Source: Gordionus sp. m RMFG-2023
Taxonomy: Eukaryota > Nematomorpha > Gordioida > Chordodea > Parachordodidae
Direction: 5' to 3'
Assembly (NCBI RefSeq): GCF_954871325.1
Contig: NC_088775.1
Coordinates: 9,153,561 to 9,217,560, forward strand
DNA: 64,000 nt
Shown: positions 48,401-57,469 of the stretch, piece by piece
Layout of the letters: the number at the start of each line of letters is the position of its first letter
Numbering within the stretch: the first letter of the stretch is position 1
Notes under the pieces: model-generated
The model's input: the letters and a program-made list of their open reading frames with translations, nothing else
Told to the model about the DNA's origin: nothing
Database searches by the model: none
Made by a program: the position numbers and the translations under genes

Positions 48401-51400
48401 AAATATAGTATAAAAAGGGAGAAAATAAGGAAGGTCGAGTAAGCCGTTTAGTTAGGGATGTTTTGTGGGAAGTAAACTGCTGTTGTAGCTCATGTTTCCC
48501 GATTTTGAATTCAGAGATTGCGCATTAGAGATCCTAAATCCTTGAAGAAGGATAAAGCAAATTCATCGAAGAATGTTAGAGTAGGATATAATTGATACGT
48601 GACTGCAATTGCAACCTGTTATTATTGTTGGAGTAAGTTAAAGTTTGAATTGATGGGGCCAGTGGATGATTCTTTTCAAACAATAAATTGTCCCCTATTC
48701 TAAGGATTAGGGTGGGGTTTCATTATACTACTTTCAATCGCGTGTGAAAAATTCATCTAATTCAAGAATGCTTATTATTTGGGGAGATTGTGCCTGAGGA
48801 TTCTGCCTTTACACGATCGGCAACGTAAGTTGGGCCTCCCTTTGCTGTTTATAGAAGTGCTGCAGGCAGAACAGATGTGAAGAGGTGGTATCATTATCAC
48901 ACACGGCGATTATCAATGTCGTGGGTGAGTTAATTGTTGGTGAATTGGAGGTGAAGATTGGTGGAAGGGATAGCTTCATAGTAAGCTACTCGAAATGAAG
49001 GTTGTGAGAACTAGGTTGTTGGGGGATTTAATCCCCTGGGTGGATAATGCTGAGTTTGATTCTTGCAATGTTTTTTTAAGGTGGATAAATGATTTATGCG
49101 ACGATAACAGGTAGAGAAGGTCGCCAAACTTAGCTATATCTGAATCAAGCTTACTAACGAGGTAATCTAGCTAGTATCTATGTTGATTTGAAGTACATTT
49201 TGCTAAGAACTACGGAGGCATAAAGGAATCTTAATATATTTTTTGAAACGATGTAGCCCTGCCCCTACCATCAAATCATAGAATATTCAAACTAAGTCAT
49301 TGTATTTAAAAACACATTATTTATCTTTTTATGATTTATTTTTCAAATTATTCTAATTTTTTGAAAAAAAAGAAGCATAATCTTCTAAAATAAAATGAAA
49401 AAAAAAACACACACCGATAAAAATTATATTGTTTTATAATAATAAATTATATTGTATATTAAAAAAAATAATAATAATAAACTAATTATTAAATATTTTT
49501 TTTTTATTAGCAAGAATTCAAAATCCAATGAATTAAAATGTGTTTGGTAATGGCGATGGGATGGATGGGGAGCATAAGGTTACGAATCGTAATTAAATTG
49601 ATAATAAATGTTTGTTTGGAAGATACATTTTAAAATAGAGCCCACCCATATTCGTTTTATTTTCTTGATAATAATAAATTATTGAAGAATTCTTGGAAAT
49701 GAAAATATACGATATTTATTAATCCCAAACCAAACTACCCCTAATGTTTTTTTAAAAAATTTTTTTAATGTTATTTTGCCTGTTATTGATAAAAAAAAAA
49801 TCTTTTTAAGGGGTATAGACTAAACTATTTTTTTAAAATAAATTTTTGGCAGACAAGATAAGGAAGGCTTTTTTTTATCACACTTTTAATATTTTTTACA
49901 AAAAAAAAAGAGAATAAATATGAAATTAAAAAATGCGAGATTTTTTTCAATATTTATTTTTTTTTATATTCCCAGACCCATCGGCTAGTCGTCATTTCTT
50001 GTTCTGGTATTTATTTTAAAAAAATTGTTACAAAATTAATTATTAGAGCTATCCGAGTTTGAATTATTTTTTTCGCAAACGGTCCGATTCGGATTTATTA
50101 TTAAAATAAATTTATTTGGACAGGATCGAACACGGCTGCCCTTTCACAGCTAAATCTTGAAATAAGGCATAATTTGGCTTTATGAAGGGACTTATTTTTT
50201 CCAAATTAGAATCAAATCGTAAGAAGCGTGCCGAAGAAACCTCTCTCTAAGCATTGAGGTCGCGAGTTAATTTTATTTGCGCGTTCTTCAAAATTGAGTT
50301 TATATTTCAAAGAGGAAAAAAACATCTGACAGATAATGGTTTTCGGGTATAAACAGCATTAAAATAGATCTTATAAACCCATCTCAACGCAGTGCCAACA
50401 TAAACTGATATAAACTAGTAAAAAAAATTCCCTAAACCCTCCACACACCCCAAGAATGTAAATAATATGTCACTATAAAGAAGAATTTGAAAGAAAAGTT
50501 AGCAAAAGTTAAATAATTTTTAAAATAACGACTATAATAATTGAAAAGTTTTAGAAATAAAGCATTTTTATAAAAAAAAAGGTAAAACCAAAATTATTTT
50601 TATAGCAAATGACAATAAGTGAAAATCTTATCTAATAAACAAAATCCTGGCTACGCCTATGGCCCAATATGTTGTATTTTTTTGGTAAATCCAACATAAA
50701 GATATTTAAAGGTTATTAGATTTAAGATTATATGCTTACCTTACCCCCTAAATTATATCTTGGCCCAAACGTGAAATCCTTTAATCTAAACAAATTATAA
50801 ATAACCTTTCGGCATGGTTGACAGGTTGTTAGCACGATTTTTAAACAAAAAAAATAGCATTTTTTTAATTTTTTTTATTCACAGCTGTTCGCAGATGATA
50901 ATTCGTAAAACTTAACTTAATTTCGGAGACAAAATTTTTACTTTTAATTAAATCTAGGATAAAAAATTTTATTTGAGGCAAATATTTTTTTTAAAAAATA
51001 TAATATAAATTATAAGGGCCCGTAAATTTCTCTTCATTTCCATCTCTTTCGTAAAAAAAAAATAGAGACGGAGAAAAGGGCATCATTAAAAATTTGTAAT
51101 AAAGATGAAATGACTCAACTATTTCATTTTTTTAAATATTATTTGTATATTATTTTCATCCTTTTTAAATAAATGATAACCAAATATGATTTATTAGTCT
51201 CATAATAGTACAATCTAAATTTTGCGTTTTACTTTCTTTTTCTTCCTTCTTTCTTTTCTTTCTTTCTATCTACTAGTGGCTTTTGAAAAACGGATAACTC
51301 TATATTTAAGCCAGAGCCCAGATTCCGCTAATAGATGTCTAGTCGTTTGTACCATTTATGAGGAAAATTTTCAGGATTGCGTAATATTTTTCCGGATAAA

Positions 51401-53163
51401 ATACTGAGTTAGCCAGTTAACAACACTCACTACTATCTACCGTGCTTATCACAAATTTATAAACATAATAAAAACGCAAACTGGTTTTGATATTATTTTT
51501 TTGGAAAAAGCTCAATTAGGTCCTTACTATAATAAATTTTAAAAAAAATTTTATATTTTTTAGAAAATATAAAATAATTAGCTTCCTTGAATTTTGAATA
51601 TAAAACCTTTATGGGATTAATTGCCATACTTTTAAAAACTTTGCAAATAAAATAAGTCACAAAAAACAATTGAAAAAATAAACCGGAATATAACCAGATT
51701 TTGTTTAGATTTTTTTTTTGCAAAAAAAAAATAAAATATATGAAACGTTTTTTTATAACAAAATAAATTTCCTAACCTATCAAAGACTTCGACTTCTATG
51801 TCTACGAGGCTTTTGATCATCTCCAAATGGCTAGACATTTTCATCCGATTGCCGATGTTTGTTTCTCCGATATTTTTAAATGTTTGAGCGGTAATTTCGG
51901 AGGCGCTTTGATGTTGTTTTTGTTTAGATTCGCCTTTATTATTGGTTGTTCCTGACCATGATTGAATTATAGGGATTTTTATGACGCCGCTACTATGCGA
52001 ATTAGGACTTTGAGATGATATTCGGTCGTTGTCGGGTGGATCCGCGATCCAATATCGATTAGGTCTCAACCAGGGTTTATTTGTAAGGATACTCTGATAT
52101 GAGGCATCCTGGCCCTGAGACCAAGAATTATTTTTATTGCTATTTATATGGGAAAAACTTTCGGAGTAATAGGAACCGGTCCAGTATGATGGTAATGATA
52201 CGATGGGATCTAAACATGAGTAAGTATTACTATTTTTCAATTAATCACTTATCAAATATTGTTATTTGTTAATGAGGTGTAATCCTTATTACTTATTCCT
52301 CTATCAGGAAAATCAATGACAGAAATGTCCCATAAAAAAACAAGATAAAAAAAATACCCTGGGGACAAAAATGAATCACGGGTGTAGAGAATTTCCGAAA
52401 GACACCGACAAAAATACCCGAAATTTAATGCCAATGAAGCAATTTTATTATTTTCCCCCATTCTAAGCTTTTAAATTTTCCTCAAATTCGTATATTTTTG
52501 TCCGGTCTCTTTTTACCAGTAAGTATTTTTGACCAGTATCATTTTTGTACGGGTACTTTTGTCCAGGACATTTCTACTCTTGATTCTAAGGAAATAGTTT
52601 GGTAAAGAACGAAGGTATAGAGCCAAGCCAATTGTATGTTTATTTTAAAACAAGTCCAGCCAGCCCTTAATTTTATTTATTATGACTGTACAACTTTCGG
52701 GGTAAGTTGGAAGGGAAGGATTCGCAAAATGGAATTTTTGGGAACTTTAAAAAAAAATACCATTAATTAATTCATTTCTCACCGTATGTATACAATTCTT
52801 CGAAAGCCCCAATAAGGGTTTCCTTTTTGAAATAAGTCAAACTGAGCGGCGTGAATACTATGAGTCCCAAAAAGAGGTAGGCTATGTAAGTCACGTTCAG
52901 CGAACGGCCCACACATTTAAACGACTTTTGCAAAAGTTTCTGCATCCTGATTCCGTGGGCATTATGACTCCGGCAACGAGACGAGAGACAATGAGGATCG
53001 TTGGAACTTGAATTTGCATTGTTAATAATTGAATGATGTTGATTAATGGAACTCTCGGAACCCCGTCGCGATTTTTCATGGTAATGTTCGACTTTTACGT
53101 TGATCTTTAAAGATAAATAGATTTTAATCAGTGGGAGACAGAGAAATTCAAACTCGCGCACCC
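25819..53163 (-). CDS. PTCH-like: Patched-family 12-helix membrane protein with sterol-sensing domain, at least 21 exons
   Basis: I could follow the gene across these exons (minus strand): 53104-52783, 52209-51777, 47486-47420, 46757-46663, 46503-46380, 45585-45425, 43458-43365, 42931-42647, 42283-42128, 41452-41306, 40979-40851, 39535-39417, 35820-35415, 35079-34881, 34457-33983, 33702-33459, 33291-32975, about 32862-32256, 30618-30472, 27776-27677, 27484-27193, 26129-25819. Nearly all junctions are GT-AG with matching phase. The protein is over 1,700 residues. The family signature [12 protein letters not shown] and the order of blocks match Patched, the Hedgehog receptor and presumed sterol transporter, not Dispatched or NPC1. 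The true start codon is not certain; ATG codons in the first exon near the TM1 block and upstream exons are both possible. One junction (30472/27776) does not keep phase. Introns range from about 112 nt to 4.3 kb. Confidence 0.87.
27677..32875 (-). CDS. PTCH-like: Patched-like gene: TM8-TM12 (exons 18-20)
   Basis: Exon 18 (to 32256) contains VPFYIKGV, then [13 protein letters not shown] (family: YP-G-PFLFWEQY), TM8 ([20 protein letters not shown]), a loop of about 35 residues much longer than usual, TM9 ([17 protein letters not shown]), a second insertion and TM10 ([18 protein letters not shown]). The acidic residue of TM10 (GIGVE in animal Patched) is absent. Exon 19 (30618-30472) starts AYTTFLG and gives TM11 ending FLVVQKF. 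Exon 20 (27776-27677) is TM12, [20 protein letters not shown]. The intron between 19 and 20 (2.7 kb) joins a phase-0 end to an exon needing two bases, so a tiny exon may be missing or the junction misread. Confidence 0.75.
28386..29102. repeat. Composite repeat with TAGGG ends in a Patched-like intron
   Basis: The left side reads TAGGGTTCTGCCGATATT and the right side GCACAGCCCTA (reverse complement TAGGGCTGTGC), with GATCGG and CCGATATT blocks inside. Outer 8-mers do not match, so a target duplication is not shown. A TAGTGTTGTTAAA-family MITE (about 28669-28880) is nested within it. Confidence 0.4.
28669..28880. repeat. Degenerate TAGTGTTGTTAAA-family MITE, nested
   Basis: The right end CTGTTTAACAACAT and the internal TTTTGCCCACAG and GGTTTGGACATTT blocks mark the family. 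The left arm is eroded. Confidence 0.55.
30099..30321. mobile_element. Best copy of the TAGTGTTGTTAAA MITE (non-autonomous hAT), 223 bp
   Basis: It starts TAGTGTTTAACGG and ends CCGTTTAACAACACTA. Long inner arms pair GGCTAACTCAATATTTT with AAATATTGAGTTAGCC. The 8-bp duplication TAATAAAG is exact on both sides (30091-30098 and 30322-30329). TAG-N-G ends plus 8-bp duplications are diagnostic of hAT. No ORF. It sits in the intron between Patched-like exons 19 and 20. About eleven other copies or half-copies lie in the window. Confidence 0.88.
30704..32165. repeat. Large inverted-repeat element hosting a LINE fragment, in a Patched-like intron
   Basis: The left arm (GTATCGATACCAATTTTT, GGCCGATTTGATCCGATAT) is matched in reverse complement by the right arm (GGCCTGATCCAATTAAT, ATATTGGTATTGTG). 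The arms are about 100 bp each and diverged. Between them lies the plus-strand LINE fragment 31225-31865, which probably inserted into an older element of CCGATA type. Terminal duplications were not confirmed. Confidence 0.5.
31225..31865 (+). mobile_element. LINE fragment, RT C-terminal region
   Basis: Plus-strand frames contain [20 protein letters not shown] (the 'GGLGIR' block after the RT core), then [19 protein letters not shown], a family block ending in RFGHEFLG, and farther on [10 protein letters not shown] and [14 protein letters not shown], which match the LALAFFKKLGSQIS and RQRLSIAIHKAN blocks of the copy at 4815-5340. It is the same LINE family, 5'-truncated and frame-broken. Confidence 0.72.
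32975..35820 (-). CDS. PTCH-like: Patched-like gene: TM6-TM7 loop, TM7 and second extracellular domain (exons 13-17)
   Basis: Exon 13 (35820-35415) is a long hydrophilic cytosolic loop ending near [16 protein letters not shown], matching the family's F-RYQFAPLLLQ before TM7. Exon 14 (35079-34881) has TM7, [19 protein letters not shown]. Exon 15 (34457-33983) gives [14 protein letters not shown] and [17 protein letters not shown], the region after 'FSLYEVALVTQ' in Patched. Exon 16 begins [14 protein letters not shown] and contains an extra Lys/Asn-rich insertion. Exon 17 has [20 protein letters not shown], matching LVDKEGLIPPELFY-GLTVW. The donor of exon 17 could be at 32974 or slightly upstream; both suit an acceptor between 32863 and 32876. 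Confidence 0.85.
34485..34592. repeat. Half copy of the TAGTGTTGTTAAA MITE
   Basis: The right terminal repeat CGTTTAACAACACTA with the family's AAAATATTGGGTTG inner arm lies just upstream (gene sense) of Patched-like exon 34457-33983. The left half is missing. Confidence 0.5.
36830..37965 (+). mobile_element. hAT transposase fossil with a TAGTGCTGTAAA right end
   Basis: Plus-strand frames give [17 protein letters not shown] (near 37165-37220), [18 protein letters not shown] (near 37300-37360) and the C-terminal dimerisation block [14 protein letters not shown] (near 37575-37625), in hAT order. Several stops and frame changes break it. The DNA then runs through repeated GAACGCGTTC motifs to TTTACAGCACTA at about 37959, whose reverse complement TAGTGCTGTAAA is a normal hAT end. 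The left end was not identified. It lies in the 3.6-kb intron before exon 35820-35415. Confidence 0.72.
37848..37935. repeat. Array of TGAACGTGAACGCGTTC motifs near a hAT end
   Basis: Three spaced copies of (TGAACGT)GAACGCGTTC within about 90 bp, each partly palindromic, immediately inside the h AT right end. Subterminal repeats of this kind are known transposase-binding sites in hAT elements. Confidence 0.65.
38200..39410. other. Intron interior without recognised element
   Basis: Part of the long Patched-like intron 39416-35821. AT-rich with one moderately GC-richer patch near 38995-39200; no ORF or terminal repeats were identified. Confidence 0.4.
39417..42931 (-). CDS. PTCH-like: Patched-like gene: sterol-sensing domain, TM2-TM6 (exons 8-12)
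   Basis: Exon 8 starts with [18 protein letters not shown], matching the Patched ...AWQR segment, and ends in TM2 ([16 protein letters not shown]). Exon 9 (42283-42128) is TM2-TM3 with [13 protein letters not shown] and [14 protein letters not shown]. Exon 10 (41452-41306) is TM4, [15 protein letters not shown]; animal Patched has GVGVDD here, so the first acid is Glu and the second is lost. A hydrophilic DEESDR loop follows. Exon 11 (40979-40851) covers TM5 up to [13 protein letters not shown], matching VPIPALRAFS. Exon 12 (39535-39417) is TM6, [16 protein letters not shown], then a basic end. All exons join in phase. Confidence 0.86.
39644..39812. repeat. TAGTGTTGTTAAA-family MITE, right end eroded
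   Basis: It begins TAGTGTTAAATC, has the arm CGGCTTTAACTCAACATTTTAG and the opposite AAAATATTGAGTTAAAAG. It sits in the intron between Patched-like exons 11 and 12. Confidence 0.6.
40483..40577. repeat. G15 run and C9 run in inverted orientation
   Basis: Fifteen G (40483-40497) followed about 70 nt later by nine C (40569-40577), flanked by matching GT...AC bases. Transcribed as part of a Patched-like intron, they could form a hairpin or a quadruplex. Confidence 0.85.
41757..42003. repeat. Dispersed inverted-repeat element (AGCCGTGTCC family)
   Basis: The left end AGCCGTGTCCTGATTCGTC and the right end AATAAGACGAGCCAATAGGCAC are imperfect inverted repeats; the interior holds TCCTAGTTCAAAATCTGTTTAG. 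Same family as 14346-14565. It lies in the intron between Patched-like exons 9 and 10. Confidence 0.55.
43365..53104 (-). CDS. PTCH-like: Patched-like gene: N-terminus, TM1 and first extracellular domain (exons 1-7)
   Basis: Exon 1 carries an Asn/Ser/His-rich cytosolic leader, TM1 ([20 protein letters not shown]) and the post-TM1 FEELYTYGE, equal to the family's E-LWVE-G. Exon 2 (52209-51777) holds about 120 residues rich in Ser/Asn/Gln, longer than in other Patched proteins, then returns to the conserved stretch before IEVEVFD. Exon 3 gives [10 protein letters not shown], exon 4 [18 protein letters not shown], exon 5 [17 protein letters not shown], exon 6 [13 protein letters not shown] and exon 7 [18 protein letters not shown]. 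All follow the Patched order. The introns between them are 573, 4290, 662, 159, 794 and 1966 nt and contain LINE and MITE insertions. Confidence 0.85.
43505..43558. repeat. (CTTT)n / (CATTCTTT) microsatellite
   Basis: An imperfect tetranucleotide array in the intron before Patched-like exon 43458-43365. A Lys/Glu-rich minus-strand frame over it is only the translation of the repeat. Confidence 0.85.
44330..45300. repeat. Probable old element with GC-rich ends in the exon 6-7 intron
   Basis: GC-rich boundaries (GCGGGCCCGTAGTC near 44330 and GGGGCCAGG/GGGGGGCTTCATGG near 45220-45275) enclose AT-rich DNA without an ORF. It may be a degenerate transposon; ends not proven. Confidence 0.3.
46126..46258. 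repeat. Three tandem copies of a unit of about 43 bp
   Basis: Each unit has an A-rich AAAGAGAAGAAAAAA part followed by AATCCAATC/AATCTAAA-TTA. It lies in the intron between Patched-like exons 5 and 6 and abuts a half MITE at 46262-46345. Confidence 0.7.
46262..46345. repeat. Half copy of the TAGTGTTGTTAAA MITE
   Basis: Right-hand arm only: TAGGCAATATTTTTCTGG, AGTTAGCCATTTTT and AATCGGCTCAAATGG. It ends about 35 bp before the splice donor of exon 46503-46380 (minus strand). Confidence 0.55.
47000..47165. other. Locally GC-rich unexplained block
   Basis: About 165 bp (including TGGCGTAGCCCGACCAGGGG) is noticeably less AT-rich than the surrounding intron. I see no ORF, clear tRNA fold or terminal repeats. 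It may be a SINE-like or degraded element. Confidence 0.3.
47672..47878. repeat. TAGTGTTGTTAAA-family MITE, ends eroded
   Basis: The arms GGCTCGATTCAAGCCGATTTT and AATCGGTTCAAATCGAG pair; the internal family boxes (ACGTAACCCAGAAGATCTT, TTAGGCTATAT) are present. In the intron between Patched-like exons 2 and 3. Confidence 0.6.
48430..49240 (-). mobile_element. LINE fragment, C-terminal region, in the 4.3-kb Patched-like intron
   Basis: Minus-strand frames give [35 protein letters not shown] and, after a gap, [15 protein letters not shown]. These match the zinc-like C..C and LALAFFKKLGSQIS blocks of the copy at 4815-5340. Degenerate; GC-richer than its host intron. Confidence 0.65.
49250..51215. 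other. Gene-free intron interior
   Basis: Part of the 4.3-kb intron between Patched-like exons 2 and 3. Poly-A/T-rich; no ORF, exon or delimited repeat was recognised. Confidence 0.5.
51222..51270. repeat. (CTTT)n-type pyrimidine microsatellite
   Basis: Imperfect TTTC/CTTT array directly before the MITE at 51274. Confidence 0.8.
51274..51430. repeat. Short TAGTGTTGTTAAA-family MITE
   Basis: It starts TAGTGGCTTTTGAAAAACGG and ends AGTTAGCCAGTTAACAACACT, with the family's GATAACTCTATATTT and AAATACTGAGTTAGCC arms. An internal deletion makes it about 157 bp. Confidence 0.65.
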
Positions 53164-53229
53164 CCTCCCCGCTACCTTATGGTACAAAATCTTACATTTT
53201 TGTAATTTGCAGTCAATCATTAGCGTTAT

Positions 53230-53560
53230 TAAAATCTCGGAGTACCCTCTTTAGTCAAAATACATAATCAGTTTGGTATCCATTTTACAATTGAATTAAT
53301 TTATGGACATAGGAAGGGGGAGGAGGGAGTTCAATGTCATTGACTCAGACGTGGCCATGTGATTTATTTATAAAAAATAAAAAAGTAGTTTTAATAATAA
53401 TTAAAGAAAAATAATTTAAAATGTAAAATTTATAAATTAAATTGCAACAATAAAGTTATAAATTATCCCCATCTCTAAAATATTAAGCCTTATTGAGGGA
53501 CGCAACTTCAAGATGTAGCATAATTTTAATCTGCTTATTCACAATAAAAATAAAAGTGAT
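53230..53560. other. Sequence upstream of the first recognised Patched-like exon
   Basis: It may hold the promoter or an intron leading to a further 5' exon. AT-rich with a GGAAGGGGGAGGAGGGAG purine patch near 53310; nothing else was recognised. Confidence 0.35.
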
Positions 53561-53566
53561 CCAAAT

Positions 53567-53812
53567 ATGGAATTTCCAGTTAAAAATCCGATCGATATAT
53601 ATGCAATTACTATATCGCTAAAAAAAAATTATGCTCCTCGAGGAACAATTAAAGAAAAATTTCTAGTTACGATCCCGGCATCATTCGTAGAAATAAAAAT
53701 TGAAAATCTTGAAAACTTTCCTACCAAAAAAATTTTATCTATCATTTATTCGAATGGGTGGGGTCTGTCTGTATTTCATCATAATATCTATTTTTTAATT
53801 AGCATAATATAA
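53567..53812 (+). CDS. Unassigned ORF, possible first exon or transposon piece
   Basis: An ATG-started frame of 81 residues, coding-like until about residue 62 (MEFPVKNPIDIYAITISLKK..., then PASFVEIKIENLENFP). A GT dinucleotide occurs soon after, but no downstream partner exon was found. It lies about 0.5 kb before a hAT fossil on the same strand, so it could be transposon-derived. No family recognised. Confidence 0.3.
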   Translation: MEFPVKNPIDIYAITISLKKNYAPRGTIKEKFLVTIPASFVEIKIENLENFPTKKILSIIYSNGWGLSVFHHNIYFLISII

Positions 53813-54039
53813 TATATTGTATACGATTTACCTTAAAAATTATGTTAATTTCATTTATGAATGATACAAGAATTTAAAAATTTATTTGGGTACATACCTA
53901 ACAGGGCGTCTTTTTGGATTAACTCGAATAAATATTTCTGTCCTCTGCCCCCTCCCCCTTCATTTTAAATTTAACTTGTTTTGGTAATAACTTATAATCA
54001 ACATTTTTTAAAGAATAAAATTATGTCCCAGTTTTGTTA

Positions 54040-54910
54040 AATGGCGACACTCCTGGAGCTTTAAAAATATCTGGAGCGCCATTTTTTACCAGAGTGGGAG
54101 CTAGCTTCTTTAATCTTATTGTATAAATTGTTTTTAAAAAAATATTTCCAGTTAATGAATTTGTTGAATACTTATAAAAAATAATATATATTTATTCAAA
54201 TTTATGAAACTATTTAATTTTATTAAATGTTGAGCCGATATTAATTTATATTTTTTTATTCTCGAAAAACTCCAAGTATTTCTATACTCACTTCAAAATT
54301 AAATTATTTTGCAGATTTAAAGTTTTGCCAATATCTTATAGAATCACTTTTATGCGGCATTGATAAAAGGTTTATAATTTTATAAAAAATCTTTCCAGAT
54401 AATGTTGATGATATTATCATTTTCATTGGTTTGCTATTAGCCATCCTACATTCAAGTTGAATTGAGAAATGGATAATAAGGGATCAAAATAATAGAGTAT
54501 TAGCAAAATATAAAAATTAATTTTACATGAAAACGAATTCTCAACAAAAGATTTTTTTTAAAATAATTTTAACGATTTAAAATATTTTATAAAATACAAT
54601 AACTTTTTCCCTCTAGTTCTCTTATTGAGCGCTTCTTCAGTATTAATAAACTGGTTTTAGGGCGAGAGGCGTGGTTGCCTGTCAGATTCAAATTTAGAAA
54701 ATTTGCTACTACATATAAAAGTAAATAAAAAAAAAATTTTGATAATTGAAAATTTTTTTTTCGATTTAAAAAATATATAGATAAAATATTACAAAAATTA
54801 AAATCAAAGGTGCGGCTAAGAAATGGCGCTCTTTTTTTAATTTGAAGCGGAAGTACGCACCTTTTAAAAACTCAGTAGCGGAAGCAAGAGATAGATCTCT
54901 TTAAAAGGAG
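54040..54910 (+). mobile_element. hAT transposase fossil
   Basis: Plus-strand pieces DLKFCQYLIESLLCGIDKRF (near 54315-54375), DNVDDIIIFIGLLLAIL (near 54400) and SSLIERFFSINKLVLGREA (near 54615-54675) follow the order of a hAT C-terminal half. The first resembles [16 protein letters not shown] of the fossil at 36830-37965. ATGGCG-containing blocks on both sides (near 54040-54085 and 54820-54910) may be remnants of terminal repeats. Many stops; long dead. Confidence 0.6.
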
Positions 54911-55504
54911 CGTTAACTCTGTTCTTAGATAACGATTTGGGCCTGGTAGCAAAAAAAAGCATCTGCTAAAATAAGACGGGAATTATTACAGATCAAATCT
55001 ATGTATACGAGACTTACATCAATGACATGTAATAATACCTAGACATAGACTGAGATCATTTATTTAAATTCAAACTCAATACAAGTCAGTTGGTGACATG
55101 CCATTTTGGTTTATCATATAAGCAATTTATATTAAAATTCTTTTTTTAAAAAAAATTATAGGGGATTTGTCATTAATGAAAGATATATATGCTAGAAAAA
55201 ATTTGATAGGAATAATTTCGTCTGCTTTTAAATTGAAGGAAAACGGGTATAATTTATTTTTAATCATGTTTTTAGCTTTAGGACAGACAATATATTTTTT
55301 AAAGAATTATGTAATTGGAAAATAATAATTACAAGAATTCTTTATGGATAATTACAAGAAAACGAGCCAATATGTCATTTCTAAATATTCCATTTTACTT
55401 TGTTTCATTTAATAAAGTTAATTAATATAAAATTAAACAATTAGGGAGGAATTTTTAGTTTCCTCCCTCTTTATTATTCTTATCAAGGAAAGAGGGTTAT
55501 GCTG

Positions 55505-55706
55505 TAGTATTGTTAAATGCTCGATTTGAGCAGATTTTTGAAAACGAATAACTCAATATTTTACACATAATAATTTTAAGCAAACATGTACATTTTGCTC
55601 AAAGAACAAGGGTTTATGCATCTCTTAGCAAAATCTTGAGGCTTAGGCAATATTTTTCTAACTAAAATATTGAGTGAGCTGTCTTCCGAGCTATTTAACA
55701 ACACTA
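55505..55706. repeat. Nearly full-length TAGTGTTGTTAAA MITE
   Basis: It starts TAGTATTGTTAAATGCTCGA and ends CTATTTAACAACACTA, with inner arms AATAACTCAATATTTTA and AAAATATTGAGTGAGC. The flanking 8-mers (TTATGCTG, TTTTATTG) match poorly, so the target duplication has decayed or the ends are shifted. Confidence 0.7.
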
Positions 55707-55719
55707 TTTTATTGGCTTC

Positions 55720-57460
55720 TTTGCAAAAATATCGAGAGTTTTCTTATCGGGACGGGTTGTAGGCCAAAGTGCCAAATGAAAGAATGATGAATTATATGAG
55801 AGGAACCAAAATGGCGTGTCATTGATTGAATTGTCAGTCTTGGTAATTATAATATCATAGCCCGAAATTATATTTAAATTAATTTTAAATAAAATTTTGT
55901 AGGAAAGAAAAAATGAGCACAACTACAAAAAAAATGAAAATAAATAAATCAGACGATTTTATAAAAAAGAACATGTTCGAAATCTAAAATTTATTTTTTT
56001 AACCTTTTTTGTGATCCTGGATAATTTGTCACATCTGTCCCAAATTGAGATATGGAATATATTGTCACAGTGTACTTGATTTTCCATGTGTCATAATCAA
56101 TTCAAAATGTGATTTTTAAAAAAAAAAATCCAAGCGATAGCAAAGATCAAATATTAAATCCTAAAATCGTATGAAGAAGGCAGTCAATTCCAATGATAAT
56201 ATAATTTATAAATAAAAATTCGCAGATATATAGGTATTTCAAAAAGATAAGACGTCTTATTTTTTTACGTCATAATTTTTTTTATTCCTCCTCCAAATAA
56301 CGGGAATATTTTTCGTAAATTTTCATCTTCAAAAATAAAATATATATAAAAATAAATGTTGAATTTATTAATTTATTATAATTTTTTAAAAAAAATAAAT
56401 AAATAATTTATTATTTATTTTTAATTTGATAAAGAATGTTCACAGGAGGTCTTTTCTCTCTTTCTTTATCATTTTCCTTTTTTTTAATATTATTTATATA
56501 TTTTTTATTTGTTAAAAAATTATAATTGCCACATTACGGTAGTAGTATTACTACGTATACGTAGTAGTAAATTAAATTATACAAAATAATATAAAATATG
56601 CTATAAAAAAAATAGAAGAGTTTTATATGAAAAAAATAGCAGTTTATAATATAAACTAAATTACCTCCAAATATGATAATCCATCCCAATGAGTCTTGAT
56701 TGCTGGTGGTAAATAAGTATATATCATGATTTTATCTTCCATCTAATTATTAAAGTTGTATAATAATAGGAAGTAGAAATCTCCAAAGCAGGGCCCGCTT
56801 TTTATAAAATTATAACGACAAACTTGATTTTAGGTAAAATTTTAATGGATTAAAATTTAAGCTAATATTTTGATTTCTTTATACTTTTTTAAAATAAATC
56901 ATTTCTATATTATGCGCAATACAGATAATCTTTAAATATTAACAAAAAATATTGTCAGTTATCTCAAGTGATAATGGAAAGTTAAAAAAACTGGGACACA
57001 TTGGACCACATATTATGTAAGCCCATTACTCTATTTACATTGCACCAACAAAAATTGATTTTAAAAATATTTATATTAGCTGGTTTTAGATCCTTTTTTG
57101 TCCAGCCTTCTGCTGATTCACAAGATAGGGCTAATTTGACTCCCATTCTTATTCTTCTTAGCTGTTATTTTATGTTTCGGAATATTATAGTATATTATTA
57201 AATTGCTTTAATATAATCTGATTTTTTTTTTTCAGAGTTTGGAAATAATCTTCAAAATTTTTTTTTTAATGAATAAAGATTTTTGATCAAATTTTACTTT
57301 TCAAAATCTTATAAATATAATTTTCATTTATAAAAAAATTTTACAAGATAAAAATTTTTTGGTTACCTAAAATTTTTTTAAGTATTTAAAAACTTGCCTT
57401 ATTAAATATCACTAAAAAAATGCGATTCGTTAAAAATATTTCAAAATTAAACCCTAAAAG
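55720..57460. other. Gene-free AT-rich stretch
   Basis: Short ORFs on both strands near 55704-55922 and 57001-57201 are AT-rich and unrelated to anything I know. No delimited repeat. Confidence 0.45.
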
Positions 57461-57469
57461 AAACCTGGT

